NCBI RefSeq assembly: GCF_044386045.1
Contig: NZ_JBISCD010000040.1
Span: 1,736,001-1,800,000, forward strand
Reading direction: 5' to 3'
DNA: 64,000 nt
From: Thalassobellus sediminis
GTDB lineage: Bacteria; Bacteroidota; Bacteroidia; Flavobacteriales; Flavobacteriaceae
Each line of letters opens with the position of its first letter. The first letter of the stretch is position 1. This document shows, one piece after another, positions 1 to 8,475 of the stretch. The translations under genes were made by a program, and so were the position numbers. The notes beneath the pieces were generated by a model. That model was not told the DNA's origin, ran no database searches, and saw only the letters and a program-made list of their open reading frames with translations.

Positions 1-201
1 AGACGAAAAAAAGAGCTGTCTCCCTTATTAAAATTATGTTAAATTTTATATAGCTAAGAATGTAGATGATTAAGAGAGAAGTTTAGTAATACTTTTAAAT
101 GAATAATAGTGGATTCTTTTTATATTGTATATCGAAATTTGATGAAGTGGAAAATAAATAATAGTTATAAATACTGTTAAGGAAAAACAAAATGTTAATA
201 T

Positions 202-1131
202 TTATTTCTCATACCTACTTGGACTAACTCCTATACGTTGCGAAAAAGTAGCGGTAAAATGTTGTAAAGAAGAGAAACCACAAGTAAAAGCAATATCAGA
301 CATATTCATTGATTTGTTGTTCTTAATTAAATCAATAGCTTTTTCAATTTTTAAATTGATGATAAAACTATTAGGTGGATATCCTGTAAGCTTTTTTACT
401 TCGTAAGTAAATTTAGTTTTACCCATTCCAAACATATAAGCTAAATCATCAATAATCCATTTTTTACTTAAATCGTTAGTAACTATTTGAGTAAGCTTTT
501 CGATGAAATTATCTTCTTCATAATTTTTTTGTTCTCTAAGTGATAAGTGTCTGTGTAAATCAATAAATAAATTTTCAATAATATTGCCAACCATTATTTC
601 AAAACCTTCTTCTTGACTAGATAATTCTTTTTCTAACTCTATAAAGTATTTTTTAAATGTTTTTGCTTTTTCAATTACTAAATTGTTTTTGTTAGCAATC
701 ATATCACCTATGTTTTCTTGCAATCTGGCTGGTAATTTAGTCCAATTGCCTAAGTTAAGGGGGGTGTTTAAAGTGTATTGTTTCGGTTTGATTACCATCC
801 AATTTATTTGACCAATATCCATTTTTCCTGTTGGACTACCATTTAACTGCCATGGTGCTGTTATTGATAAATTACCAGGTAAGAGTTCTATTTCATTTTC
901 ATCAACTACCCATTTGTATTTACCACTATTTACAAAATGTATTTCAATCCCATCGTTTAAATGAGGACGCATAGTTTCGTCCATTCTAACTTTAGAAAAT
1001 TTCATACTACCAAATTGTACGATATAGGGAAGGCTTCCTAGTGGCCCCATGTTATCTTTGTGCCACCAAACACCCTGATTGCCTGTCTTAGTTTTAGTAA
1101 TAGGTATATTAGTTTCGTCTAAATTTTCCAT
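202..1131 (-). CDS. AraC-family transcriptional regulator
   Basis: A 309-residue protein with the two-part layout of sugar-responsive AraC regulators. Residues about 50-110 look like a cupin-type ligand-binding domain (HLNDGIEIHFVNSGKY, then LLPGNLSITAPWQ). The last ~100 residues hold the double helix-turn-helix, ending in the family signature around IAFTCGFSSLQHFTATFSQR and GVSPSRY. There is no signal peptide or membrane segment, so it should be cytoplasmic. It is the only minus-strand gene and is divergent from the oxidoreductase gene, separated by 249 bp that contain a conserved repeat (1205-1266). I infer that it is the local activator of the PUL and binds that repeat. The ligand is unknown; a monosaccharide such as rhamnose, apiose or galacturonate is plausible. 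Confidence 0.93.
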   Translation of the reverse strand: MENLDETNIPITKTKTGNQGVWWHKDNMGPLGSLPYIVQFGSMKFSKVRMDETMRPHLNDGIEIHFVNSGKYKWVVDENEIELLPGNLSITAPWQLNGSPTGKMDIGQINWMVIKPKQYTLNTPLNLGNWTKLPARLQENIGDMIANKNNLVIEKAKTFKKYFIELEKELSSQEEGFEIMVGNIIENLFIDLHRHLSLREQKNYEEDNFIEKLTQIVTNDLSKKWIIDDLAYMFGMGKTKFTYEVKKLTGYPPNSFIINLKIEKAIDLIKNNKSMNMSDIAFTCGFSSLQHFTATFSQRIGVSPSRYEK

Positions 1132-1204
1132 AGCAAATTATTGAAAATCAAAGTTCTGTATTAATTTATAATTATTAGATGTTATTTATAATATTTTTTA
1201 GGGT

Positions 1205-1266
1205 TTTATAAAATTGACCATCGTTTAAAAATAACATTATTTTATTATAAAAACATTAATATTAGC
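1205..1266 (+). promoter_or_regulatory. Putative operator/promoter module, copy 1
   Basis: Positions 1205-1246 are identical over 42 bp to 2533-2574; the core reads AATTGACCATCGTTTAAAAA. After nine divergent bases both copies continue with TTAATATTAGC (here 1256-1266). A diverged third copy lies upstream of susC. The module sits between the divergent AraC gene and the oxidoreductase start at 1381. Conservation of both sequence and spacing suggests a regulator-binding block next to a promoter element. Which protein binds is an inference. Confidence 0.7.
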
Positions 1267-1380
1267 TATAAATTAATAATGTAAGATAATCTGTTTAATA
1301 GCAGAAAAAGGCACTAAACCTTTTTATTTAGATTTTCTATAGTTTTAATTTTTTATTAAGTTGAATAAATAAAATATTAA

Positions 1381-2445
1381 ATGTTAAAGATTTCTATTCT
1401 AGGTCTAGGAGAAGGTCGTAGTACTATGTCTGCAGTTTTGCAAAGTTCTAAATTAGAGTTGGTAAAAATTTGTGATACAAACGAAGCACTCTGTAAACAA
1501 AGAGTTAAAGAATTTGACTTTCCATTTTATACAACAAATTATGACGATTTGTTAAAAGATGAGTCTATTGATATTATAGCCATATATACACCAGATCATT
1601 TACATGCAGAACATGTTAAACAAGCTTTAATTCATGGTAAACATGTGGTTTGCACTAAACCATTTATAGATGATTTATCACAAGCAAAAGAATTATTGAA
1701 ATTAAGTAAACAATCTCGTAAAAAGGTTTTTATTGGTCAGAGTTCAAGGTTTTCTGAGCCAATGAAAAGACAGCGAAAAGATTTTGAAGAAGGGCTAATT
1801 GGTGATTTAATTACTGTTGAGGCGCATTATCATGCTGATAATCGTTGGTTTTTAGCAAAAGAATGGTCTTTATTGCAATCTTTTAAATGGTTGTATGGAG
1901 GTCTTAGTCATCCAGTAGATTTTGTAAGATGGTATTTGCCCGATATAGAGGAGGTAATGGGATATGGTATGATAAGTAGTAATGGTGAGCTTGCAGGTTT
2001 GAAAAATGAAGATGTTATGCATTTTATTTTTAAAGCTACTGATGGAAGAATTGCTAGAATTAGTGGCGTATATTCTTCACCTGCTCAACCTACAAAAAGA
2101 GATAGTCCTTTAAGTTGTATATTAAGGGGTACACATGGATCAAATCAAGCCGATTATCATGAGTTGCGTTATTCCGTTAAATCTAAAGATGGAGAGGAGA
2201 AAATTATTCATTGGGGAGATGATAAGCTTAAATATTATTATCGTTTTGAAGGTCAAACACACCATGCTGGAGAATATCAAAATTATTTAGAATATTTTGT
2301 TGATAGTATAGAGCAAGGTTTTACGGCCTGCCCAAATATGGAAGAGGGTATAGGAACAGTAGCTTTGTTGCAAGCTATGGATAGGGCTTTAGAAACAGGG
2401 AAGCCTATTAAAATAGCAGATATTAGGTTGGAGTTCGGTATCTAG
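1381..2445 (+). CDS. Gfo/Idh/MocA-family NAD(P)-dependent oxidoreductase
   Basis: A cytoplasmic 354-residue sugar or cyclitol dehydrogenase of usual family length. The N-terminal Rossmann fold starts at residue 3 with ISILGLGEGRS. The family dinucleotide-site segment follows as YTPDHLHAEHV and then GKHVVCTKPF, where the lysine of the usual E-K-P motif is kept but its glutamate is Thr. The C-terminal half carries the substrate-side region with GGLSHPVDFVRW, which includes the typical active-site His. It is the first gene after the divergent regulator and follows a conserved operator repeat. The family includes D-apiose dehydrogenase, inositol dehydrogenases and many others; the precise substrate cannot be read from sequence. 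Because a GH140-like enzyme and an apionate-type RuBisCO-like module lie in the same locus, apiose oxidation is a specific but unproven candidate role. Confidence 0.9.
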   Translation: MLKISILGLGEGRSTMSAVLQSSKLELVKICDTNEALCKQRVKEFDFPFYTTNYDDLLKDESIDIIAIYTPDHLHAEHVKQALIHGKHVVCTKPFIDDLSQAKELLKLSKQSRKKVFIGQSSRFSEPMKRQRKDFEEGLIGDLITVEAHYHADNRWFLAKEWSLLQSFKWLYGGLSHPVDFVRWYLPDIEEVMGYGMISSNGELAGLKNEDVMHFIFKATDGRIARISGVYSSPAQPTKRDSPLSCILRGTHGSNQADYHELRYSVKSKDGEEKIIHWGDDKLKYYYRFEGQTHHAGEYQNYLEYFVDSIEQGFTACPNMEEGIGTVALLQAMDRALETGKPIKIADIRLEFGI

Positions 2446-2532
2446 TTTGTTTAGTAAAATTTTATTTTACAAGACGACAGATTTATAATAAAATATTTAA
2501 TAAATACTTTTTTTGCTTCTATTGAAATTTGG

Positions 2533-2594
2533 TTTATAAAATTGACCATCGTTTAAAAATAACATTATTTTATTGTTTTAATGTTAATATTAGC
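2533..2594 (+). promoter_or_regulatory. Putative operator/promoter module, copy 2
   Basis: A perfect 42-bp repeat of 1205-1246, followed after nine bases by the shared TTAATATTAGC (2584-2594). It lies in the 293-bp gap 2446-2738 upstream of the exported beta-helix gene. A weak AT-only stem (2454-2470) directly downstream of the oxidoreductase gene is the only other structure I see in that gap. The second copy suggests that the beta-helix gene and the genes after it have their own start point under the same regulator. Confidence 0.7.
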
Positions 2595-2738
2595 AGCACT
2601 TTGCTGTTAAATCAGATTTATATTGTCTTTATTTTTAGAAATAGATAATTAAAGAGCTTATTTTTATATTGTTAGAAAACGCGATTTCGTTTTTTAAGTA
2701 AAAAAATAAAGAGAAATCAGTTTAAAGTTAAATAAATT

Positions 2739-5243
2739 ATGATACTAAAATACTCTAAATATATAACGTTACTATTAGTTTTATTTATTGCCTTTTCATG
2801 TCATGCTACCGAAATATGGGTAAGTAATTCAGGAAAAGACACTAATGTAGGAACTAAAGAAAGTCCACTTGCAACCTTAAATATGGCTTTAAGAAAAGCA
2901 AGAAATATGAGGCGTCTAAATGATCCTTCAATAAAAGATGGTATTCGTATTATTTTAATGGACGCTACTTATTTTCTTGATGAGCCTGTCTTTATTAGGT
3001 CTGAAGATTCAGGGACCGAGTCAAGTCCAACAATTATTGAAGCACAAAATGGCGCTAAACCTATTTTGAGTGGTGGATTAGAAGTAACTGGATGGCAAAA
3101 ATCTAAAGTTTCAATAAACGGATTAAAACCAGGAGTTGTTTGGGTTGCCAATGCACCAAAAAAAGCTGGTGATTTAATTAATTATAGACAGTTATGGGTA
3201 AATGATAAAAAGGCTGTAAGAGCTAAAAGCACGCCTGGAAATAAAATGGAACGCATTTTATCTTGGGATAAAGCAACTGAAACCTGTTGGATTCCTTATA
3301 AAGACAAGTCAATTAAGTTTGAACCTGGTGTTGAAATGTTCATTATTCAATGGTGGGCCATTGCAAATCTTCGTGTTAAAGATATAGAAGTGCATCAAGA
3401 TAGTGCTAGAGTGTCTTTTGAACAACCAGAAAGTAGAATTCAAAGTGAGCATCCTTGGCCAGCTCCGTGGATTTCAAAAAATAATGGTAATTCTGCCTTT
3501 TATTTAAACAATGGTATATCCATGTTAAATGAACCTGGAGAATGGTATTTAGATAAAAACAATGCAAAAATTTATTATTATCCTAGAGCTGGAGAAACTA
3601 TTGATGACGTAAAGGTAACTGTGCCAGTTTTAGAAAATCTAGTCGAGATTAAAGGAACTCTTGATTTTCCTGTTCATCATATAACTTTTAAAGGTATTTC
3701 TTTTCAGTATAGTAATTGGTTAAGACCTTCAAAACAAGGACATGTACCATTACAAGCAGGTATGTATTTGTTAGATGCTTATAAATTAAAAACTCCAGGA
3801 ACTCCAGATAAAGCCAGTTTAGAAAACCAAGCTTGGGTTGGTAGACCAAGAGCAAGTGTAGAAGTTAATTATGCTAATAATATTCAATTTGAAGGTTGTG
3901 CTTTTGAACATTTATCTTCTACAGGGTTAGATTTAAATAAAGGCACTAATCATAATGCTATAAAAGGTAATTTATTTAAAGATATTGGAGGAAGTGCTAT
4001 TAATGTTGGTGTGTTTTCTGAAGAAGGTTTTGAAGCGCATTTACCTTATAATCCTAAAGATGAACGCGTAGTATGTTCAGATGAAATTATTACCGATAAT
4101 TTAATTACTAATGTGACTAACGAAGATTGGGGAACTATAGGAATTGCTGCAGGATTCGTTAAAAATATTACTATTGCTCATAATGAAATATCTGATGTGT
4201 CATATTCAGGCATCAGTTTAGGTTGGGGCTGGACACCAACTTTAAGTGTTATGCGTAATAATAAAATTATAGCCAATAAAATTCATCATTATGCAAAACA
4301 TTTACATGATGTAGCAGGTGTTTATACATTGTCTTCTCAACCAGATAGCAGAATAGAAGAGAATTATATTGATAAAGTATATCACAGTCCGTATGCGCAC
4401 GATCCATTTTTATGGCTGTATTTATATACTGATGAAGGCTCGTCTTATTTTACCATAAAGAATAACTGGATTCCAACAGAAAAAAACTTAAGAAATAACA
4501 ATGGGCCTGCGGGTAATATTTGGAAAGATAATAATGCTTATGTAAGCGAAAGCATTAAAGAAAATGCAGGAATAAGAGCGCCTTATAAAAGTTTATTAGA
4601 GAGCGAAGTTGTTATTGATAAAACGTGGGGTATGCAAAAATTACCAGACCCTGTAGCTATTGAATTAGTAGGTTCGGATTTTGATATTTCTACAATTAAA
4701 TCAAAATTAAAAGGGTTTAGGATTGTTGACCAACAATTATATCAATGGAAAAATCATTTGGTTATTTATGGAAAAATGAATCAACCAGAACGCGTAAAAA
4801 GAAAGTTGTCTTTGAAATTCCCATCTCTTAAAATTAAAATTTATGAACATCCGGTTTACGATTTTAAAAAGATTGAAAGATGTGAAGATTCAAAACCAGA
4901 ATCAGAATGGGAACATATTGTATTAACAGCCAATTTAGTTGAAGAAGAAAAGCTTCAACAAGAGTATTTAGATTACCATAAAACGCAATTTGAAGAATGG
5001 CCAGAAGTAGCACAAGGATTTTGTAATGCCGATTTTCAGCAATTGCAAGTATTTAAAAATGGCAGACAGTTAATGCTAGTAATAAGTATTCCAAAAGGTG
5101 AAAGCTTGGATGAATTAAATCCTAAAACAACCGAAGGTAATCCGCGTGTAAACGAGTGGAATGCTTTAATGAGTAAATATCAAACAGGAATTGAAGGAAC
5201 AAAATCTAACGAAACCTGGGTGTTTTTTGACAAACTAGACTAA
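2739..5243 (+). CDS. Exported right-handed beta-helix glycosidase (GH141-like) with C-terminal rhamnose/fucose-mutarotase-like domain
   Basis: An 834-residue exported protein. Residues 1-23 form a signal peptide with a Cys at 21 (AFSCHA), either a weak lipobox or a type I site. The start of the mature part (EIWVSNSGKDTNVGT followed by SPLATL) and the section with TYFLDEPVFIRSEDSGTE resemble GH141 and related beta-helix glycosidases. Beta-helix repeats with repeated Asn-containing turns (for example NNIQFEGCAFEHLSSTGLDL) run to about residue 600. Residues 726-834 look like an L-rhamnose mutarotase-type ferredoxin fold: EYLDYH, then EEWPEV, then a terminal NETWVFFD. GH141 includes an alpha-L-fucosidase acting on rhamnogalacturonan II. 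A mutarotase-like domain on such an enzyme is unusual. Family placement is from memory of motifs; the activity is unproven. Confidence 0.75.
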   Translation: MILKYSKYITLLLVLFIAFSCHATEIWVSNSGKDTNVGTKESPLATLNMALRKARNMRRLNDPSIKDGIRIILMDATYFLDEPVFIRSEDSGTESSPTIIEAQNGAKPILSGGLEVTGWQKSKVSINGLKPGVVWVANAPKKAGDLINYRQLWVNDKKAVRAKSTPGNKMERILSWDKATETCWIPYKDKSIKFEPGVEMFIIQWWAIANLRVKDIEVHQDSARVSFEQPESRIQSEHPWPAPWISKNNGNSAFYLNNGISMLNEPGEWYLDKNNAKIYYYPRAGETIDDVKVTVPVLENLVEIKGTLDFPVHHITFKGISFQYSNWLRPSKQGHVPLQAGMYLLDAYKLKTPGTPDKASLENQAWVGRPRASVEVNYANNIQFEGCAFEHLSSTGLDLNKGTNHNAIKGNLFKDIGGSAINVGVFSEEGFEAHLPYNPKDERVVCSDEIITDNLITNVTNEDWGTIGIAAGFVKNITIAHNEISDVSYSGISLGWGWTPTLSVMRNNKIIANKIHHYAKHLHDVAGVYTLSSQPDSRIEENYIDKVYHSPYAHDPFLWLYLYTDEGSSYFTIKNNWIPTEKNLRNNNGPAGNIWKDNNAYVSESIKENAGIRAPYKSLLESEVVIDKTWGMQKLPDPVAIELVGSDFDISTIKSKLKGFRIVDQQLYQWKNHLVIYGKMNQPERVKRKLSLKFPSLKIKIYEHPVYDFKKIERCEDSKPESEWEHIVLTANLVEEEKLQQEYLDYHKTQFEEWPEVAQGFCNADFQQLQVFKNGRQLMLVISIPKGESLDELNPKTTEGNPRVNEWNALMSKYQTGIEGTKSNETWVFFDKLD

Positions 5244-5333
5244 ATGAAACATTCTTGATTAAATTGAAAATGAATAAAGGAATTATTATTTGGATGTTAC
5301 ATCTGATCATTAAAAAATAATAGATATAAGTAG

Positions 5334-7598
5334 ATGAAACAAACCAACCATCAATTTTTTGACTTTCTAGATTTTAATACCGATTTATCTTTAGAAGAAG
5401 GTGTTTCTAGACTTTGGAAAGCCTGTAAACCAATTGATATTCAAAATATAGGATTAGGTGTGATGCTTACCGTTCCTTTCCAGTGTCAATTATTATCTAA
5501 TGAAATTGCACCAGATACATCTATTCCCAAAAAGAACTATCAAGTTTTTTTAAGAGCTTTTGGAGAAAAAATATTAAGAGTTAGTGTTGGTTTTGAAAAG
5601 GAGGTTGCTCAAACATCTCCTATGTTAGAAATGACTGATGATATTCAAGAAGTGAAATTGAATATTGAAAAATCTAATGAAACATGGAGTGTTAAAGATG
5701 CTAAGGGCGTATTAAGAGCGGTTTTTGATTTATCTAATCCAGAGATTGATTATTGGAGTGATTTATTACCAGAACCAGAAGAATCTATGCAAGCTGTTTT
5801 TTATCCAGACGGAAAAAAAGCAATAACGGTGAGTGCTTACGATCAGTTTTTTCCAAATAGAATGGACGCGATGTGTCTATCTTTTATAGAAAAATATGGA
5901 GAGCCAAGTAAAGCTTCTATTTCTTTTCATGCAAAACCAGACGAAAAGTTTGTTGGTACAGGCGAGCGTTTTAGTAAAATGGATTTGTCTGGAAACACGT
6001 TTCAACTAAAAAATCAAGACGGACAAGGCGTAAATAATAAAAGAACATATAAAAATATTCCTTTTTATTTATCTAGTGAAATGTATGGGATGTTTCTACA
6101 TACATCTACGTATTGTAAATTTTCAATAGCAGATTTTTCTACAAGATCTGTTCAGTTATTAGTAGAAGAACCCGTTTTAGATATCTTTTTAATAGGAGCG
6201 GATACTCCTGATAAAATTATTTATCAATATAAAAAAATTACAGGCTTTCCAACAGTACCACCGTTATGGAGTTATGGTATTTGGATGAGTAAAATGACAT
6301 ACTTCTCAGAAGAAGAAGTCACTACAATATGCGATAGACTAAGAGATGAAGATTTTCCGTGTGATGTAATTCATTTAGATACTGGTTGGTTTAAAACCGA
6401 TTGGTTATGTGAGTGGAAATTTAATGCAGAACGATTTCCAAATCCGAAACAATTTGTTTCAAATTTAAAGAGTAAAGGATACCGATTAAGTCTTTGGCAA
6501 ATGCCATATATATCTGAAGATGCAGAACAGTATGAAGAGGCGAAAGCTAATAATTACATGGGGCAATTAGATGCTGGAGTAATGAGAGGTGGATCTAATT
6601 TTAGTAATCTAGATTATGCAGGTACCATAGATTTTACATATCCAAAAGCTGTAGAGTGGTATAAAGATTTATTACGAGAGCTTTTAAATATGGGAGTAAC
6701 TTGTATAAAAACTGATTTTGGAGAAGAGATTCATTTAGATGCCAATTATCATAATATGGCACCTGAAAAATTAAATAATTTATATGCCTTATTATATCAA
6801 AAAGCAGCATTTGAGGTAACAAAAGAAGTTGCAGGTGACGGTGTAGTTTGGGCAAGAGCCGGTTGGAGTGGTTGCCAGCGTTATCCTATCCATTGGGGAG
6901 GAGATGCCGCAGCTTCTTGGGATGGTATGGCTGGATCCTTAAAAGGTGGTCTTCATTTAGGGTTATCTGGTTTCGGCTTTTGGAGTCACGATATTCCAGG
7001 CTTTCATGGTGTGCCTAATTTTATGAATTCGGTAATTCCAGACGATTTGTATGTGCGTTGGACACAGTTTGGTGTCTTTACTTCACATATGCGTTATCAT
7101 GGTACCTCAAAACGAGAGCCTTATTATTATCCAAACATAGCTTCAATAGTAAAAAAATGGTGGAAATTACGTTATGCATTACTGCCTTATATTTTACAAG
7201 AAAGTGAAAAAACAACGTCTTCAGGATTTCCTGTTATTAGAGCTTTGTTAATGCATCATCAAGAAGATAAAATGTGTTGGCATATAGACGATCAATATTA
7301 TTTTGGAGACGATTTTTTAGTAGCTCCTATGATGAATTCAGAAAACAAAAGAGATGTGTATTTGCCAGAAGGTAATTGGATCAATTTCTTTACAGGAGAA
7401 AAGTTTGAAGCGAATGGTTGGTTAAAAGATTTTGAAGTTTCAATGGATGACATGCCAGTTTGGGTTAAAGAAGGTGCTATAATTCCAATATATCCAGAAG
7501 CTGTAAGCTGTACAGACGATATGGATATGAATAAGATAGAAAATATTAAGATAGATGCCAATTTTAAAGGTATTTGGAAGTCTTTAAATTTTATATAA
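5334..7598 (+). CDS. GH31 alpha-xylosidase-type glycosidase, cytoplasmic
   Basis: A 754-residue retaining alpha-glycosidase of family GH31. The N-terminal beta-sandwich is followed by the TIM barrel from about residue 300. The catalytic nucleophile is Asp461 in IKTDFGEEI and the acid/base is Asp524 in HWGGDAAASWDG. The stretch from WARAGWSG through GLSGFGFWSHDIPGF closely follows the E. coli alpha-xylosidase YicI pattern, so alpha-xylosidase is the first guess; alpha-glucosidase or alpha-galactosidase activity is also known in GH31. There is no signal peptide, so it should act on imported oligosaccharides. It stands 90 bp after the beta-helix gene and 39 bp before the dioxygenase gene, probably in the same transcript. 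Confidence 0.93.
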   Translation: MKQTNHQFFDFLDFNTDLSLEEGVSRLWKACKPIDIQNIGLGVMLTVPFQCQLLSNEIAPDTSIPKKNYQVFLRAFGEKILRVSVGFEKEVAQTSPMLEMTDDIQEVKLNIEKSNETWSVKDAKGVLRAVFDLSNPEIDYWSDLLPEPEESMQAVFYPDGKKAITVSAYDQFFPNRMDAMCLSFIEKYGEPSKASISFHAKPDEKFVGTGERFSKMDLSGNTFQLKNQDGQGVNNKRTYKNIPFYLSSEMYGMFLHTSTYCKFSIADFSTRSVQLLVEEPVLDIFLIGADTPDKIIYQYKKITGFPTVPPLWSYGIWMSKMTYFSEEEVTTICDRLRDEDFPCDVIHLDTGWFKTDWLCEWKFNAERFPNPKQFVSNLKSKGYRLSLWQMPYISEDAEQYEEAKANNYMGQLDAGVMRGGSNFSNLDYAGTIDFTYPKAVEWYKDLLRELLNMGVTCIKTDFGEEIHLDANYHNMAPEKLNNLYALLYQKAAFEVTKEVAGDGVVWARAGWSGCQRYPIHWGGDAAASWDGMAGSLKGGLHLGLSGFGFWSHDIPGFHGVPNFMNSVIPDDLYVRWTQFGVFTSHMRYHGTSKREPYYYPNIASIVKKWWKLRYALLPYILQESEKTTSSGFPVIRALLMHHQEDKMCWHIDDQYYFGDDFLVAPMMNSENKRDVYLPEGNWINFFTGEKFEANGWLKDFEVSMDDMPVWVKEGAIIPIYPEAVSCTDDMDMNKIENIKIDANFKGIWKSLNFI

Positions 7599-7637
7599 AA
7601 CCAATTAAACCAAATAATAATTTAAAAATTAGAATTA

Positions 7638-8387
7638 ATGAGTGCGATTTTATCAGATGACCAATTAAGTCAGTTTAAAGAAGATGGTTTTTGTATTGTG
7701 AAAAATGTAATTCCACAAGAACTTATAGCACGTTTACAAAGTGAATGCCAAAGATTTATAAAAGAGAAGGATGATGAGATGGATGCTAAAGGCGTTGAGG
7801 TCGATGAGATTAATCATAAAGGAAAGCGCTATTTTATTGCTTTAAGGTATAAAGACAGTGAAACGATGCAAGACCTAATTTTTGGTAAAGAAATGGAAGA
7901 AATTACCAGAAAAGTATTGGGTGAAGATGTCTTTTTGTTTTTAGAACAATACGTAGTAAAGGCAGCCGATAAAGGAATGACCTTTTCATGGCATCAAGAT
8001 TCTGGTTATTTAGATTTTGAGCATAAACCATATTTGTCTATCTGGTGTCCTTTAGATGATGTAACCGAAGAAAACGGAACCGTTTACCTATTACCTTATA
8101 AAGATGCTGGTGTAAAAGATAGAATAGATCATGTATTGCAAGAAGGAACAAATGATAAAATTGGGTATTTTGGTAATAATCCAGGTGTTCCTGCTGTTTT
8201 AAATGCAGGAGATGTGGCTTTGTTTTCTAGTACATGTTTTCATAGAAGTGGGTCTAATAAAACTGATAAATCAAGACGTGTATTGTTAATTCAGTATTCT
8301 GCAGAACCTATTATGAAGAATGAAAAAGAGCCTCTGTATTGGGCAGAACCATTTGTTAAAGCAGGTGAAAACGTTAGTGAATACTAG
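7638..8387 (+). CDS. Phytanoyl-CoA dioxygenase (PhyH)-family Fe(II)/2-oxoglutarate oxygenase
   Basis: A 249-residue cytoplasmic protein with a double-stranded beta-helix oxygenase fold. The iron triad is visible: His119 and Asp121 in WHQDSGYLD, and His202 in STCFHRSG. The arginine that binds 2-oxoglutarate is expected in the following KSRRVLLIQYS. The first residues (LSDDQLSQFKEDGFCIVKNVIP) are the typical PhyH opening. It lies between GH31 and a sodium/solute symporter, all cytoplasmic or inner-membrane proteins. PhyH members next to sugar catabolic genes are common in Bacteroidota, but their substrates are mostly unknown. I do not know the substrate here; an oxidised or methylated sugar is a guess. 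Confidence 0.88.
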   Translation: MSAILSDDQLSQFKEDGFCIVKNVIPQELIARLQSECQRFIKEKDDEMDAKGVEVDEINHKGKRYFIALRYKDSETMQDLIFGKEMEEITRKVLGEDVFLFLEQYVVKAADKGMTFSWHQDSGYLDFEHKPYLSIWCPLDDVTEENGTVYLLPYKDAGVKDRIDHVLQEGTNDKIGYFGNNPGVPAVLNAGDVALFSSTCFHRSGSNKTDKSRRVLLIQYSAEPIMKNEKEPLYWAEPFVKAGENVSEY

Positions 8388-8475
8388 CTGTAATTATATT
8401 AAACCTAAAACCAATTACCAACTAAACTAATTTATTGATTAACTTTAATCGATAAAATAATAAGAGACATAGTAC

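Noticed and set aside
1..201. Possible gene or RNA at the left edge
   Set aside because: The 201 bases are AT-rich with no supported frame, tRNA-like fold or clear terminator.
1205..2594. Repeat as insertion-sequence ends
   Set aside because: The copies are direct, sit in promoter regions, enclose an ordinary metabolic gene, and a third diverged copy lies before susC; no transposase is present.
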